NCBI GenBank assembly: GCA_014607495.2 | Contig: CP053153.1 | Span: 10,354,001-10,418,000, forward strand | Direction: 5' to 3' | DNA: 64,000 nucleotides | DNA from: Carposina sasakii | Lineage: Eukaryota > Arthropoda > Insecta > Lepidoptera > Carposinidae | Shown here: one piece after another, positions 32,801 to 46,101 of the stretch | Layout: each line of letters begins with the position of its first letter | How positions within the stretch are numbered: the first letter of the stretch is position 1 | Notes under the pieces: generated by a model | Databases searched by the model: none | The model's input: only the letters and a program-made list of their open reading frames with translations | Told to the model about the DNA's origin: nothing | Position numbers and translations under genes: made by a program

Positions 32801-34479
32801 TGATTTTAAAACTGCTTCCGGGTTGACGCGTTTGTTTGCAGGCCTTACTAAAGTTATCCAAAATGTTGATCAATCGAAGTTGTTCCATTCGGAAAAATAG
32901 TAAACCAGTAGTATCACTGAATGGGTCGGTTTGCATTAGAGGGATAAGCATGAAAGTTTTTTACGCTCCGTAACGTTATCGACTCACAAATAAAATCTAT
33001 GAAATTGGACAATGTGACGGTAGTGTTATAGACTGTCAAGAGGTTCGTACTTGCGGTACTTGCCCCAAAAATTATGTATGTTCTATGCATCAATAATTAT
33101 AATGGTTGATTGGTACTCACATAGTTTTCCACAAACTCGGTGTGGACATTCTTCCTTGCATGGATTTGAGCGGCGGCGCCGACGACCGATACATGATTCA
33201 CTTGTGCAGGAGAATATGCTAGCTGAGCGACCGGAGCCACCGGTACTTGCGCCGAATACTGTACCACGGGGACTGCCGAGGAATAGGCCACTTGAGATTG
33301 AACAGGCTTCGCAGACGCGTACTGCGACACAGTTGGGACAGTATATTTAGACACTACTGCAGGTGTAGCATATTGATGAGACACTGCTGGAGTGGCATAT
33401 TGAGGCACTGGCGGTGAAGCATACTGTGACAGCACCGGGACGGAGTATTGAGCTGGAGATACGTGTGACACCGACGATGAGTGTCCAGGCGTTCTATACG
33501 CTGGAGTTAGAGCAGATATTCCGACGGGCTGGTACTGTGTAATGACAGGGGGCGATACGGCGGTGTAACGTGTAGGTTCCACCTCAGTAACTTGCGGCAC
33601 TCTTAAAGCAGCTGATGTGGCGTATTGCGCAGCAGGAGCAGCATACACCTGCGAGACTACAGGTCCGCCAGCCTGAATGCTGTATGAGCTCAATGAGGCT
33701 TTTGCCGAAGATCCAGATAAAATAGAGTTTTGTGTTACATAAGATGTTTTGGCTGGAGCTAAAGAGAATCTTGCTATTAATGGAGCTGCAGTCACTTTGG
33801 CTATGATAGGTGCTTGAGCGTAAGTGGCTTGAGGTATCACAGTTCTACCAGAAGCCGCGGCAGAGGATAGCCCGGCTGAGGTCACGTATCCGTGCACTTC
33901 TTTTTGTGTGTTGTATCCTGGTGATGCGACGTAGTTGGACGTCAGAGATGAAGTCTGGTACGTAGTGGCAGGTTGTCTGGTGTATGTTAACTGAGGAGCA
34001 GATTGATAGGCAGCTGACAAATATGAAGCTGCGTTTGTATATCCTGTAGAGGCGGAGTAGCCTGCCGAGCTGTATTGGTATGCAGGGCTGGTCACTGTCT
34101 GTGTGAGTGGAGCTACCTTCACTCCTTGAGTGGTCAGTTGTACTGTGGGTGTATTGTAAGTGTATCCGTTCTCAGCACAAGGTTGGGCGTTCTGGATTTG
34201 GTTCAGGTGATAGTTTAGGTCCGGGTCGTGATAGGCTATTGTGCCCATTACCAGACCAAACAAAGCAAATAACGCCTGAAAATAAAAAAATAAAGGTCAA
34301 ATAAGTTTTTACATATTTAAGTATGAAAGTTATTAAAACGAAATGGCATTCAAAAGCAACTGTTTTTTTTTTTACAAAAGTTCATTATAACAGAGCTTAA
34401 TTAATTTCATCTGATAGGCACTAGGAATTTTAAGTATTTTTTAATAACTTTTACTAATAAAAATACATACCGTTTTCAT
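29809..34479 (-). CDS. RR-2 cuticular protein with long Tyr/Ala/Val/Ser/Pro-rich region, 4 exons, 457 aa
   Basis: Exons (minus strand): 34471-34479, 33121-34275, 30397-30496 and 29809-29918. Exon 1 codes only for MKT, and exon 2 completes a signal peptide ([14 protein letters not shown]). About 370 residues of low-complexity sequence follow, with repeated QYATPAVS- and YSAP-type units. The C-terminus is an RR-2 chitin-binding domain: [19 protein letters not shown], then [29 protein letters not shown] and GFHADV (residues about 389-452). RR-2 proteins bind chitin in rigid exocuticle (family knowledge). The product is secreted by epidermis. Intron 2 is 2.6 kb and holds a TIR element; intron 3 holds a direct repeat. 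A TATATAAA box lies upstream. Confidence 0.92.
30175..30334. repeat. 36-bp exact direct repeat flanking a short family Z remnant
   Basis: The same 36 bases (CAAATCAGTTAACGCAGCAG and 16 more) occur at 30,175-30,210 and 30,299-30,334 in intron 3 of the RR-2 gene. The 88 bp between them resemble family Z (ACCTTTAACGAAGGGG, GTGAAAAAATCCTGCTACG). Confidence 0.75.
32257..32729. mobile_element. TIR element (mariner-like MITE) in the RR-2 intron
   Basis: The ends CAGGGTGTTTGTGACAGCC and GGCTGTCACACACACCCTG are inverted repeats of about 27 bp. TA flanks both ends (32,255-32,256 and 32,730-32,731). At 473 bp it has no transposase. Confidence 0.85.
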
Positions 34480-34615
34480 TCTTACTGAATTATGTTACAA
34501 TGTTATTTTATACACAAAAAACCTAAATCTAAGTTCCTATTGACATTGGCAGTACAAAGCGTATTTGCCAATGTTAAGTGTGCGATGAAATGAGAGCAAA
34601 ATTGGCCCGTGAACA

Positions 34616-34623
34616 TTTATATA
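34616..34623 (-). promoter_or_regulatory. TATA box of the 457-aa RR-2 gene
   Basis: TATATAAA on the minus strand, about 137 bp before the ATG. Confidence 0.6.
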
Positions 34624-35697
34624 CGATCTCATATGTGTAAGAACTTGTCACAGTTTTTAACGTTCGCCGTGGGCGCGGCGCATACGCATGTGGAAGCAAG
34701 CGCTGCAGGATATGGCATAACCTGGCTATGCTACGAACGGCTGGAAACAGCGGCTTCACACGCGTTCGGATGTACCCACGACACATAGGAAATTGATGAC
34801 ACCTTCTATTATATAATGTACCTAAGATTATTTGCATTCATGTACTACACTCTACTTATTTGTTTACTTGTATGTAATTAAGTAATTCATTTAATTATCT
34901 TTGACCACCTTCTTACAGGCTCAAAAATATATTACGAAGAGAACCTCTGTATAAAGGACGGTACGTAATTACTTTTATTTGAATTTTACAGTAAAAACTA
35001 AAATAGGTACTTACATAAACTGTTTCTTAAATTCCCAAACAAAATTCACATTACCCTTTTGAAATAATACATTCTATGTATTAAAATTACACAAAAAAAC
35101 AAATACAATACAACAAACTTTTATGGCTACTATGGTAAGACGTACGAGTATCTATAGTAAATATCTCTGTGATAGTAGGTATTGAGAATGGTCACTGCAC
35201 CTGGCATTTTGAATGCATTTTGCATAAATATTGTCTGGGTAAACTAGCGGCTAGAGAATTGTAATAAAATTCTATTTGCTAGGTATTTAATAACCTAAAG
35301 CCACATACAACTTCTGAATCTGCTAATCCTTCATTAAGGAAATATAATTATAAATAATCTCAATTGCTCTACCGCTCACTGAGCTTTTTTAAGACGAAGG
35401 TAATCAACAACCAAAAACTAAGTTAATCTTTTAACATCCTATGAGACCTAACTATGGCCATAGAAAAGACATCAACGTGTTCAGAGAATTAAATCGAATG
35501 TAAATAAGTACGCTTTTTGTACGTTATCATCATCATACATACTATTACATATATACACAACTTGGGACTATATTCCCAAGAATGGGGTAGCCCTTAGATT
35601 GTTTTCTAATTAATCTGAGGGGTAGCCAGAATTGCAAAATCGCTGAGGAGATCCACGTATAGCAAAGTACGTACCTACATTTACTACGTCATCTATA
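34624..35697. other. Intergenic, nothing recognised
   Basis: No believable ORF. Confidence 0.5.
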
Positions 35698-35956
35698 CAG
35701 GTGTAACAAAAGGGGTATGTTAAGCGAAAAGCTATGAAAATAGCCCACTATAGAGAACCTGTTCCTAAAATTTGAGACTCGAAATCACATGTTTATTTTT
35801 CCAGTTAGTATGCCTGACTTGAATTTAGAAACTCATGTTCATACAATCTTGAAAAATAAACATGTGATTTCGAGTCTTAAATTTTGGGAATAGGTTCTTT
35901 ATAATGGGCTATATTGATAGCTTTTCGCTTAACATACCCTTTTTGTTACACTCCTG
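35698..35956. mobile_element. Foldback MITE, TA-flanked
   Basis: A near-complete palindrome. Left arm: CAGGTGTAACAAAAGGGG, AAGCGAAAAGCTATGAAAAT, ACTCGAAATCACATG. Right arm: the complement of the same in reverse order, ending GTTACACTCCTG. TA on both sides. Related to 48,589-48,862. Confidence 0.85.
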
Positions 35957-37904
35957 TATAAATTATGTTTAGTATTAGTACCTAGTGTACGGGAATTTAT
36001 AAAGTTATTTTATATATAATGTTTCACGAGTTTTTATTTATATCTTAAGAGTCAATTAAGATTCACGCATATAAGAGTATGATGCAAAATTAGGTACTAC
36101 TGAATTGTCCTCTTTATTTGTAAACATCCCTCATTATAAATTAGGAAAGCATTTAATTTTTTTTATTGTTTGTAAAATGTAATATGTGTGTAATAAAAAA
36201 CAAGTTAAGTGTCTAGCACTCAATGAATTAAGCACACCTCACTTCATAATGAAGTGCATTACTTTTATTCGAGATTAGTGCATGACATTTGTAATTAATA
36301 CTAGGATTAAAAGATGTGATGTAAGCGGCTTGTGTAGAGTGAGTATATTTTAGATTTAGGTAGTTGTATGTACATAGACGTGAGGTTCTGTATGTATGCA
36401 GGTAGTTAGTAGGTAGAGGTACCTGTTTTTTAACCTATCTAAGCAGTCAGTCTTCATAGTCTATTAGTGAAAATGCAGCGCATGTGAGGCTGATCAACTG
36501 CACATTACCTAAATCTGGTTTAAGCCTTCCGTTCCACTTTGCACTTTGAATTTGAATCGCGCTAAAATCGTTCAAAGTTTAACTAAGTGTGTATCTATTA
36601 TATTAACTTTAGGATTTTGCAACACACGCAACAAGACAAGTAGACTTTCTGCTTTTCTTTTGCATTAACTACTTACTAAATTTATTTATTGGCATTGGGT
36701 ACTTACATAACTTGGTTATTCAACATGCAAAATTAAATACTTATCACTTGTTATTGTAAAAAGTTTTTCCGATATTCGTTATAGGAAAAGTAATAGCCAA
36801 ATGTTAATGCGGAATAAGTTCCATATCGGATCGTTATTGTGTCGGGGATGGTTATAAAGACTATTTTTATGTCGTTGCTAACTCGTAATGATAGTAATTA
36901 TTTTTTATTATCTTAATGATTGTAAAGACAAGTTGTGATATTAAAACTTCACATGCTAATTAAAACGATCTCGTTAAAGAATGACTATGCAGACATTGCT
37001 AATATGTATGACCCTTATTAGTCAATGGTCGAGTTCGACGCACAATTATTTTATTGCGCATTTGTGTTAGCAGGGTATCGTATTGGATTCGCGCCCGTAT
37101 TACGTATTTAGCAAAACAATGCAATAGCAAAAATCGTAGAATTTTCGCTGTCGCGTTGCTATAGCATTGTACAATTTCGCAAGGTGTTCAGCCTACTGGA
37201 CTCTATACTTTTTATGATGATCATTTTTGAAGGGTTCAGATGGTTTCTTGTTTCCTTAAATATGTCAGGCTCTATATATTTTGCTTGTCGGTTGTAGATC
37301 AGTCGTATGTGCATTGTGTGCGTGGTGAGGATCTTTTTCCCGGACTCTCGTAGTCGAGCGCACGCGGCCTGTAGGTAGAGTATCCATACATTACAAGAAT
37401 TTTGGCAAAACATGTTATTTTTAATAAGCTGATTACTCTAAACCAAGACTGAGATACATCCTCGTGTTATCCAAGAGAATTATATGGATAGTGTGTTATG
37501 TGCGTTTGTCTATTGGTAACCAAAACCACCAGGTTAGGTAGGCACCTCAAACAAAGCACCGAAAAACCCCAAACTAGAAAAGCTCTGTATAACGAAGGGT
37601 ACCTAATTTCCATTTATCTTTGTTTACTGTTGTATCTAAAGTAAGCACTATAAAGTGCCAAACTCATACATCAACAAGTCCTGAGCGTGTCCTACTAACA
37701 GTCAATTGCATTTGCAAACAAAACACGTTTTAAATTTTATCTCATAGATTTATGGTATCACATTTAGCCTACAGCGTATATTTAGACCGATATTTGAAAA
37801 TAAGTAATTATGAAACACTTGCTGTACCCCACAAACTATTTGGACTACATAATAAACATTATTTACCACACATGTATTACGATACTAGGTGACTAGGGGT
37901 TACA
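35957..37904. other. Intergenic, nothing recognised
   Basis: AT-rich. No exon-like sequence or repeat identified. Confidence 0.5.
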
Positions 37905-38010
37905 ATCAGGTTATTGCAGTCCACTGCTAGACGTAGGCCTCCCTCAGGGCACGCCATAAAGCTACTGCCATAGGGAGGTTGCCTTAGGGGAGGCATTATG
38001 TTCAGCAGTG
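37905..38010 (-). repeat. Family Y fragment
   Basis: TTGCAGTCCACTGCTAGACG and GCCTCCCTCAGGGCACGCC. Confidence 0.6.
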
Positions 38011-38171
38011 GCAGAAATTATGACGGAGCTACCACTCCCTCATATACACACACGGTTGTGTTTCCAAAATAAAGTAGCCAGAACTGCAGGATGACAAAAG
38101 AGATTCTGACAGCCACATAGCATGGTGGGGTCAGAATGTTAATTATCACTGTATTGTTAGCGATTATCACT

Positions 38172-38425
38172 TGACGGCCGATTGGTGTAGTAGGTAGTGA
38201 CCCTGCCTGCGGCGCCATAGGTCCTGGGTTCGAATCCCGGTAGGTGCAAACATGGATATGATGAATATCGATGTTTGTTTCCGAGTCATGGATGTTTCTA
38301 TACTTATCTATTTATTTATATACCGTTGATTAGTACCTACGACTCAAGACCTTTGGGATCTTAATGTGGGACTAGGTTAATGTGTTGTGTAGTGTGTGAA
38401 TATTTATATTTATTTATTTATATTA
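38172..38425 (+). mobile_element. tRNA-derived SINE
   Basis: The tRNA-like head has an A box (TGGTGTAGTAGGTAGTGACC) and B box (GGGTTCGAATCCC). A tRNA-unrelated body (GATGTTTGTTTCCGAGTCAT) follows, and the tail is TATTTA-rich. This is the classical SINE order, unlike the tRNA-tailed retroposon at 5.2 kb. Confidence 0.85.
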
Positions 38426-40951
38426 TCATCATTCACATGGTCATGAAAATGGGAATGGCAAAATCCAGGAGTATCTAAATTTTTTTTACAGCGTTTATGC
38501 AATTATATTGCATATATTTTAGCAGGATATTAATCGCTTATCTCAATTACCTCAGAGTCAATCACGATTAAATATAGGGACGAGATGGCGAAACACATAG
38601 CTTTATGATATGTGGTCTAAATCATAGAAAAATCGTCCTCGTAGTTTGTCGGTCGGTATCCTGTTGCATCCTAGGTACTTGTCCAATTTCGCTTAGCTCA
38701 GCTCGACCCCACAGTAAGTATTAAATTTCAGGGTATTTCTTGGACTATTCACTATGTTGGTTATACCTTATACTAATCCCATTATAACAGATTGGAAAGT
38801 GTATAATTTGATACGTAGTAAGAGGGTAAACTATTTCTTTTATTTTACTATGTCAAAGTGTAACTATATCAATTACCATACGCTAATTTACACCATTTTC
38901 ATAGCAATTAAACAACTATATTAGGATTTGGTTGCAAAAGACATAAAATTTATATTTAATGCTAGTATGCATATAAGAAATTGATATAACGTTCCAATAC
39001 ATATTACATACAAAACTCTATCTGTAAAGTAAACTATTTAGTGGTAGAGATTTTCACACACTCACTTACATACAAAAAAGATTAAAAACCTGTCAACTAT
39101 GACTGTAATTTGGAATTATTTAACGAAGGTTTTAACGAAATTTACTTGCATACCTAGTTATGTAGAGATTAAGGCCTTAGTTCCTCGTTAATAATGCATT
39201 TTAGTTTCTAAAGTACCTACGTTTTCAGATTGTTACCTTCATGTGTTCTACAGAAAGATATGTACTCGTATTTGGTAGTCCTAGATACTGTAAAATGTCG
39301 TAATTTACATACGCGGAGCTAGGGGCTAGCCGCCTTGTGCAAGGCGCTTGGTATTGCTGCCTAAGACATGAGTTAATGGGACACATGTGTTAGCAAACAG
39401 GTTCAGGTATCTCGAAAGGTTTGCAAACCTCTTCCGTATATGATGCAAATTCGATTTCGTGGAGAGATATTTGATATATCTGGGATAGATTAAGATACGT
39501 TTTTACCTCTAGTAGTCGAGTGACAATTGCGGGATTAATCCGATCCCTTTTTGTGTTCTTTGTGGCTGAAGGTGTATTCAAAGCTAGATTTAGAGTAAAG
39601 TATGTAAATTTACACAATAGGATTCAGGTAAGTAGTAGTAATATTAAAAAAAAGTTTGAATCTATGGCAATTCCTTGTACACCATTCGATAAAATATCTG
39701 ACTGGCCTAGGCAGATGATAAAAATATATCTACCAACATTCACACCGGGCTCTGTTTTTACAATAGGGCAGCTAGGGTCACAATGGAGATCCTTCAGCCA
39801 TATTTAGCATAGATAAAAAATATAAATACATAACATAGGTACATACATCTATCAATTTATACATGTACCCAACTAAATCGGTACATTTTTTCTAGGGTAA
39901 TGAGTGTGTATTTTAAAGTGGTTTGCACAATCATTAGCGATCAATGATGGTGAGTTTTTATAATGTTTCACCTCAAATAAAATTGAATTACTTCTCTAAT
40001 GTGATGTATTATTGCAAGGCTGTCTGTTTATTAGGACTATTCTTAATGGCTTTTTTGGTTAGCTACTTGATTGATCATCCGCACAAACAAAGATTGTGAT
40101 AGTAACTAACTGCACACAAAGTATAATTGTCTTAGTAAATCATCCCTAGATTTTTTTAAATTTACTAAGATTAATCCTGTTTAGCAATGCTAAGTTAACA
40201 TTTAGGTATGTTAGGCGTACTATTAGGCTTAACATTGGTTTCTATGTTTTATGTAATGGACTATTAAAACTTGAGATTGGTTCTTATTTTTATCAATAAT
40301 ACTTTAAAAAAATACTAAACTGAGTTTATGCTAATAAACCAGATTACTAATGACCACATCAGGTAGGTATATAGGAACTTTGGGTATAAGATAATGGAGA
40401 ACGCCTTAACCTGTAAAGTAAATTCCAAACACGGTCAACCAACCGCTACATCCACTATAATCATATTTATTTTGTTCGTAGCATTATTGTTCGTTGAAAG
40501 CATACCTATTTGTTGCTAAAATATAACATAAAATATAACACATTGCTGCTACTTACTTGTAGAAAAGGTGAGTTGTTTTTTTTCTTCATAATGATTTCCG
40601 AAGGTTAGTGCATATGGTTTAAACAATTCGATTGCTCAACAATACGATATCCGCTAATAAATGGCTAATTTGTACGTAATATAGGTAAATCTCACATCGT
40701 ATCAGCATATATCTGGGTTAAGAACATACGAGTCGATCACGATTGCTTTGTTCCTTAGGGCTGGGCTATATAGAGGCGTTTTGGTATGGTGCGTTACACT
40801 TTTAATTGTATGTACTTCAGTCTCTATTAATTAAGTTAATTAGTTGGTGTTACGTATTAAGTAATATGTTTTAGTAGGTATATAAAAATTGTTTTGATGT
40901 GTTCCCTTTGTACCTAACACTTCAAATTTTAAATTTTACTCTCAAATTCTA
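38426..40951. other. Intergenic, nothing recognised
   Basis: An open frame at 39,520-39,807 has no recognisable domain and is not accepted as a gene. Confidence 0.5.
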
Positions 40952-41035
40952 TTTATTCTTATTCTTTATTGTACACATAATATTTAGTATAGTACAAAGG
41001 CGAGTTTATCTCTAAAAGAGATTTCATTCAATTTC
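40952..41035 (-). repeat. LINE 3'-end fragment
   Basis: TTCTTTATTGTACAC and the ATCTCTAAAAGAGAT-type block match, in reverse, the 3' UTR of the LINE at 59-63 kb. Confidence 0.6.
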
Positions 41036-41124
41036 TTAGAATATTATCTGTAAAGTAAGAAATAATATATTTACGGGACATTTTCATCACTTTATTATTT
41101 AATTGCAATTAAACCTTTTTTTTG

Positions 41125-41175
41125 GGAGGCCTATCCAGCAGTGGACTTCCCAGGGCTGAAATGATGAATGAAGAA
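41125..41175 (+). repeat. Family Y 3' end
   Basis: GGCCTATCCAGCAGTGGAC then GGGCTGAAATGATGAATGAA. Confidence 0.55.
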
Positions 41176-41759
41176 ACCTTTTTTATGGTAGTATTAACAT
41201 TCGCTTAGTTAATTAAAATAAGCAAGTAATATTGGTACATAGTTTTGAATTGAAATGTATTTACGAGCAATAAAACGGAAGAATTAATTGAATTAGGGTA
41301 CCTACCAAACATACGTTTTCTCTTTCTTAACAGGAAACATAAATTTTTAATTAAAAAACGAGCGGACTATATAGTGGTTGAAGGTTATGTAGTATTTAAA
41401 AGTTGCATTTTTCGGATGCATTATGCGCCATCATCTAAAATGCTACTCTTTCATCGAACTATCATAATGTAAGATTAGGTAAAAAACATTTCCACGGGCA
41501 ATAAAGATAAATTGAAAGAGTGACCACACCTTTAGTTGAACCTATTCAAAGCTACACCTAACTCATTACCTATTATGACTTGACTTTTCTAAGGCATTAG
41601 GCGGTATCCACTATATTCAAATGTCACCGGACATAACCGTTAAAGGTACTAAACGGAGGCCTTACAATGTACACAATTTAGGATTTAATTTTAATTAAAT
41701 AATTCGATATAGCAAAATGGGGCAATGCAAAATCTTCGCTAAACATTATTAACCACTAG
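41176..41759. other. Intergenic, nothing recognised
   Basis: No ORF or repeat identified. Confidence 0.5.
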
Positions 41760-42130
41760 CGGCCGACCTCGGCTTTGTCTGCGCAAAGTTTAAAAGATTC
41801 CAGTTTCTCCCGGCCCATGATAGTTTCTGAAAATTTGGTCTATATTTACCAATATACCTGTTAATTTTCAGCTTCCTATGCCTTGTAGTTTCGGCTGTGT
41901 CAGTTACTTAGTAACGGTAAAGATCATTCTCCATGGAAGCATTGGGAAGTGTCTGGTTTCCAAAATATTATCAAAGTTGAGTAAAAGACTGCGTTTTTCT
42001 GCATAAGAAGTAGGTACTATAAAAAAACTAAATCAGCTATAAATTTCGCACGATATTTTATTTTCAAAAAAAATTTTTTTTTTCCCAGCATTTTTTTTGG
42101 CATAAACTTACTTTACATATGAATACAAAT
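41760..42130 (-). repeat. Family Z copy (reverse)
   Basis: The reverse complement matches 49,880-50,180: TTTATGCCAAAAAAAATGCTGGG, TGCAGAAAAACGCAGTC-type sequence, and the GGAAACCAGACACTTCCCAA block. Confidence 0.6.
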
Positions 42131-44814
42131 ATATGTGTGGAATAGGAATATTAGGGGTAAAGCATAGACTTTGAACTTATGATGTTTGATACATACTCGT
42201 ATTAAGTTAACGATCGACAGTTAATGTGTAATACTGAAACCAGATAGTTATCGGTAAGGTTTGTAAATACGTTCAAATTGACGTGACTCCGATGTATGAG
42301 GCAATTTTCTGATACAGTATACAGTATACCTATCGCAGCACCATCTACAGGTCACGGCCTATATCATATTTGTTCTTATTTCGAACTACGGTTTAAATGT
42401 CAACTTTTGACACACAATAATATTCGCGGCACGATGCACGAATATTCATGAATATGTCACTTTCCTATAGGGGCGTATGTTGAGAATATTGCACCATGAC
42501 ATGCAAGCCACGTTTGATTACTGCCTGTGATAAAATATTTGTGTAAAATGACTAGTACAACATTTTACCTGACTGCTCCAGAAGGAGGGTGTTGTTTTCA
42601 AGTTTATATTGTAATAAATGTTTATTTGGCACGCTCTTGCTAGAACGGAAACTGATTGTTGTATTTCAGCTTGAGATGTATCATTAGATATGTTTCAGTC
42701 CTGACTGAGAGCGATACATCAAAAATATCGAGGCAGCCGGGTTCATTGTTAAAAAATGTGGTTAGTTATCGTTTCGATAAGTAGCCGAAGTTCTATTTTA
42801 CTTTATGACATTATTACGACTATTAACGCACAGTAGTCGTAACAATATCACACTTGACCTAATCTTGAGGCGTAAAAGAAAGTGACAAAGTACGTACATA
42901 TTGCGAGTGCTGTGTCATTGAGATTAGTCAGAATAGCTGTTCCAAAACAAACGGATAAGATTACAAGAAGCTTATTTACTACTTCACAATTGGTATTTCG
43001 ATGTGTATTTCCATTGTCAAAGGTCGAATTAAATATTTGCCTTAGCTCTTAATTCATGAAAATTTTAAGGTAAACTCGTATTCTATTAGGTTCTACTGCA
43101 GCATCAGCTGCCCATACTTACTCAGTATTTTAAAATTATGCTTGTGACTTGGTTCTCGTTGGCTTAGAGAAAAATAAAATGTTGCGCTCGGGAAAACTTT
43201 TTATCATAGTATACAAAACTATGTAAGTATTGTTAAAATAATTATTTAATTTTCACATTTTTAAGGATTACAAAATAACAAAATAGTAGGTATAGCTTGT
43301 AAATTAAGGCTAGCTCTAGAATTTCCATCATCTAGTAAATACTATGAGGCAATGGACACGAGTTTCGATGTTGAGCAAAAGCAGATTACGGTACCTAGAG
43401 TGTAGACGACTTATGATCGATTATCTCGATCACGAGCGCAGGCGCAGTTTCATCACTTAAGCTACGGTTTTCTAGGATAGCGGAACCGTCATATTGCGGC
43501 CGTGAAGGAAAATTTCACATGGCGGAATCGTAAACACGTAAGACTAAATGTGCCATTTTCCTTTCGTATGGCTCTATATACGGCACCGCTATGAAATCAA
43601 ACCTTTAACCCTACGTATCTCTTGCTCCATTTCACATCATATGAGTAAAAGGCTTTTATTTTCGATAAGCTAGAAAATCAGGCCGTCAACTGCTCGAAGG
43701 CCATTGGCAGTCAATCTTATCTTCATACGAACTTCATTTACGGTTCACCCGCAACGAATCACTAAAACTGCACATCATCAAGATCAATAATTGTTTTTGA
43801 CTTCATTAAAATAACCATCTGACTGATTAAGTAGTCTAATACAGCTCTTAATAACATCAATTGGAACTAATCCATACAATGTTAATAACTAGATTTATAA
43901 TTACTTAATACGTCTATGAGTTGCATAATATTGATAATTTGAAGTGAAATGTGGTTCAGATCGAATGAGACAGGTATCAAAGCAGCAGGTTGTGACGATG
44001 AATCGAATGGATTGGAATAGGGGTCATTGGAGTTCCGTAAGACAAAAGATATATGTTCAGGTAAAAAAGGTAGTTTATGGGCATGGACTAACTTCATATT
44101 TGTTTGCTAATTTGCTTTACTTAGATATGATTGATATTATTATTGACATTGATATTATTATTTGTTTGTAGGAGTGTATTTAATGCTTTTCTGTATTTAC
44201 CCAACTACATAATTCATTAAAATAAACAGTGATCTAATGCTTTTTGAAAATTTTTGTTGTAGTGTTATACGATTGTTACTACTGTAATACCTACCTAGTA
44301 AGACTAAAAATAAGTTTGTCACCTTCTTATATATTTTTTGCAGGATAATGGAAGGTAAAAGGCAATGTCTACAGAGGACATCTTCATACCAGAGAATGTC
44401 TATTTATTTGTATTAACGTATTTACCTACAATTGCCTGGAAATATTATTTTGCTTTTATTTGCACGTGTTTCTTTGTCTTTTCTACAGAAACCTCGACTT
44501 GTAAGTGCAAAGCACACTTGACTAAATTTTTCGTAATTTTTGCAAGAGCAATTAACTCTAGGAACTGTTTAAGGTATTTTGATTTCGTTTCATTTGCAAG
44601 TTCGCCTGAGGGCGATTGACGATGATGATGATTTTGTTGGATGTATACATTGGCGGGTAACTAGATGAGAGCTCCCGCTTGCTTTAGGTTATGCAGAATA
44701 AGTAGGTTCAAGCGCACATTTTTTTATCTGAACCCTGAATTTCCCTTTACTCACTGCCAGCCTGAAAGTAAACCTGTTAAAAATCTATTTAAGTAAACAA
44801 AATATAACATAATT
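42131..44814. other. Intergenic, nothing recognised
   Basis: Short open frames at 43,882-44,171 and 44,365-44,619 show no domain, signal peptide or plausible splice partner. Confidence 0.5.
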
Positions 44815-44905
44815 TTTTTTTATAAATATTAATAAGAAAATGAAAAAATCTTCACCCGAGTGAGATTTGAACTCACGACCACTCGCAAACCGTGCTTTTA
44901 ATTTT
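44815..44905 (-). repeat. Fragment of the tRNA-tailed retroposon
   Basis: TCTTCACCCGAGTGAGATTTGAACTCACGACC is a decayed tRNA-like end with its T-run (GAAAAAATC on the plus strand). Confidence 0.6.
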
Positions 44906-46029
44906 TTGTTGTTACTCGTATAGGCCTAACAATATCTTCCAAAAGACTTATGCCCTCTATTGCCAATAAATGTAACTTTTACAAGTTTAGAATCGATGAA
45001 ATCATGTTCGCCTGCGCAATTTTATACATGATTACCTACATTCAAACCCGTTCAGTGTACCTCTTTCCATTCACTATTTTAGTTTACTTCATAAACAATA
45101 GATGTAGTTCAACCAATTTACCAAAGGGTGTAAATAGTAGGGTGACAGCTCATCTATATTTTGCTATTCTTTACACTTATCTACTTCTTCAGCGGGGAAT
45201 AATATTAAGTACTTTTTCCGGAAAAATACTTAAACTTTACTTTTTTCCGCAGTTCATATATTCATAACTTATATTTAAGATTCCAACGTTATGATCGTTG
45301 ATATCTTTGCTAAACAACATTTTACAAGAAAAACATGCATCTTTCCTGCAATAGTAGCATGCCCCAATGAACACGAGACGATGCTGCAAGTATGACGGGT
45401 ACATGACCAAGAGATGCGGCCTAATAGCATAACATAAGTAACTGAGGCCGAACTATTCAGCACTGTCTAAGAGCTGGAAACGTTAAAATTAAAATGAATT
45501 TATAATGGGTAACTAGGTGTTCTCTAAAATAAGTTTCAAATGTCAGAAAATCCATCAATTTGCGATGCTCAGATTATTAGGTATGTTATTATCTGGTAGC
45601 TAGTGTAATTATTTTTATATGATTAGATGATAATGAGGCCTTTATTAATCAGTGGGTGCTGGAGTTTGAATAGGTTGTTATATGGAACAGATGGTATAAT
45701 ATTTTTTAGAAAAGGCAGCGAATATCGTGCTCTTTTTAAATCGAGATTTGCATAAATTGAGGTCTCACTCAAGTTACAGCCGCTAATATGATTGCCACGT
45801 TTTCAGCTAAAATAACCACGAATTTATTAATGCAGAAAATCAATGTAACTTGCCGAAATTACGAGTGGATCAAATTGGAGTATACATTTTATAGCTGCTC
45901 TACACCTGGCTCTGATGCTATAAGGTTTGCATACAGTGTTATCAACAATTTTAATTGACAACAGGACCTTTGTCGATGCTAATGTATCCGCCGACATCGC
46001 ATTGTTTCTTTTATCAGATTAGGAGTTCC
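44906..46029. other. Intergenic upstream of the 188-aa RR-2 gene
   Basis: Nothing recognised. It probably contains regulatory sequence for the next gene. Confidence 0.5.
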
Positions 46030-46058
46030 TATAAAAAGAGAACTCAACTAGTTTCAGC
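46030..46058 (+). promoter_or_regulatory. TATA box and initiator of the 188-aa RR-2 gene
   Basis: TATAAAAA (46,030-46,037) is followed about 20 bases later by TTTCAGC, an arthropod-type initiator (TCA). Confidence 0.65.
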
Positions 46059-46101
46059 TCTTCAAAGTAGACAAATAAGTACTGAACGTGTCTAGTGTAA
46101 C

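Noticed and set aside
39520..39807. 95-codon open frame in the 38-40 kb region
   Set aside because: No domain, no codon pattern or neighbour to support it.
44365..44619. 84-codon frame with hydrophobic stretch
   Set aside because: Hydrophobicity follows from AT-rich sequence; no splice or promoter support.
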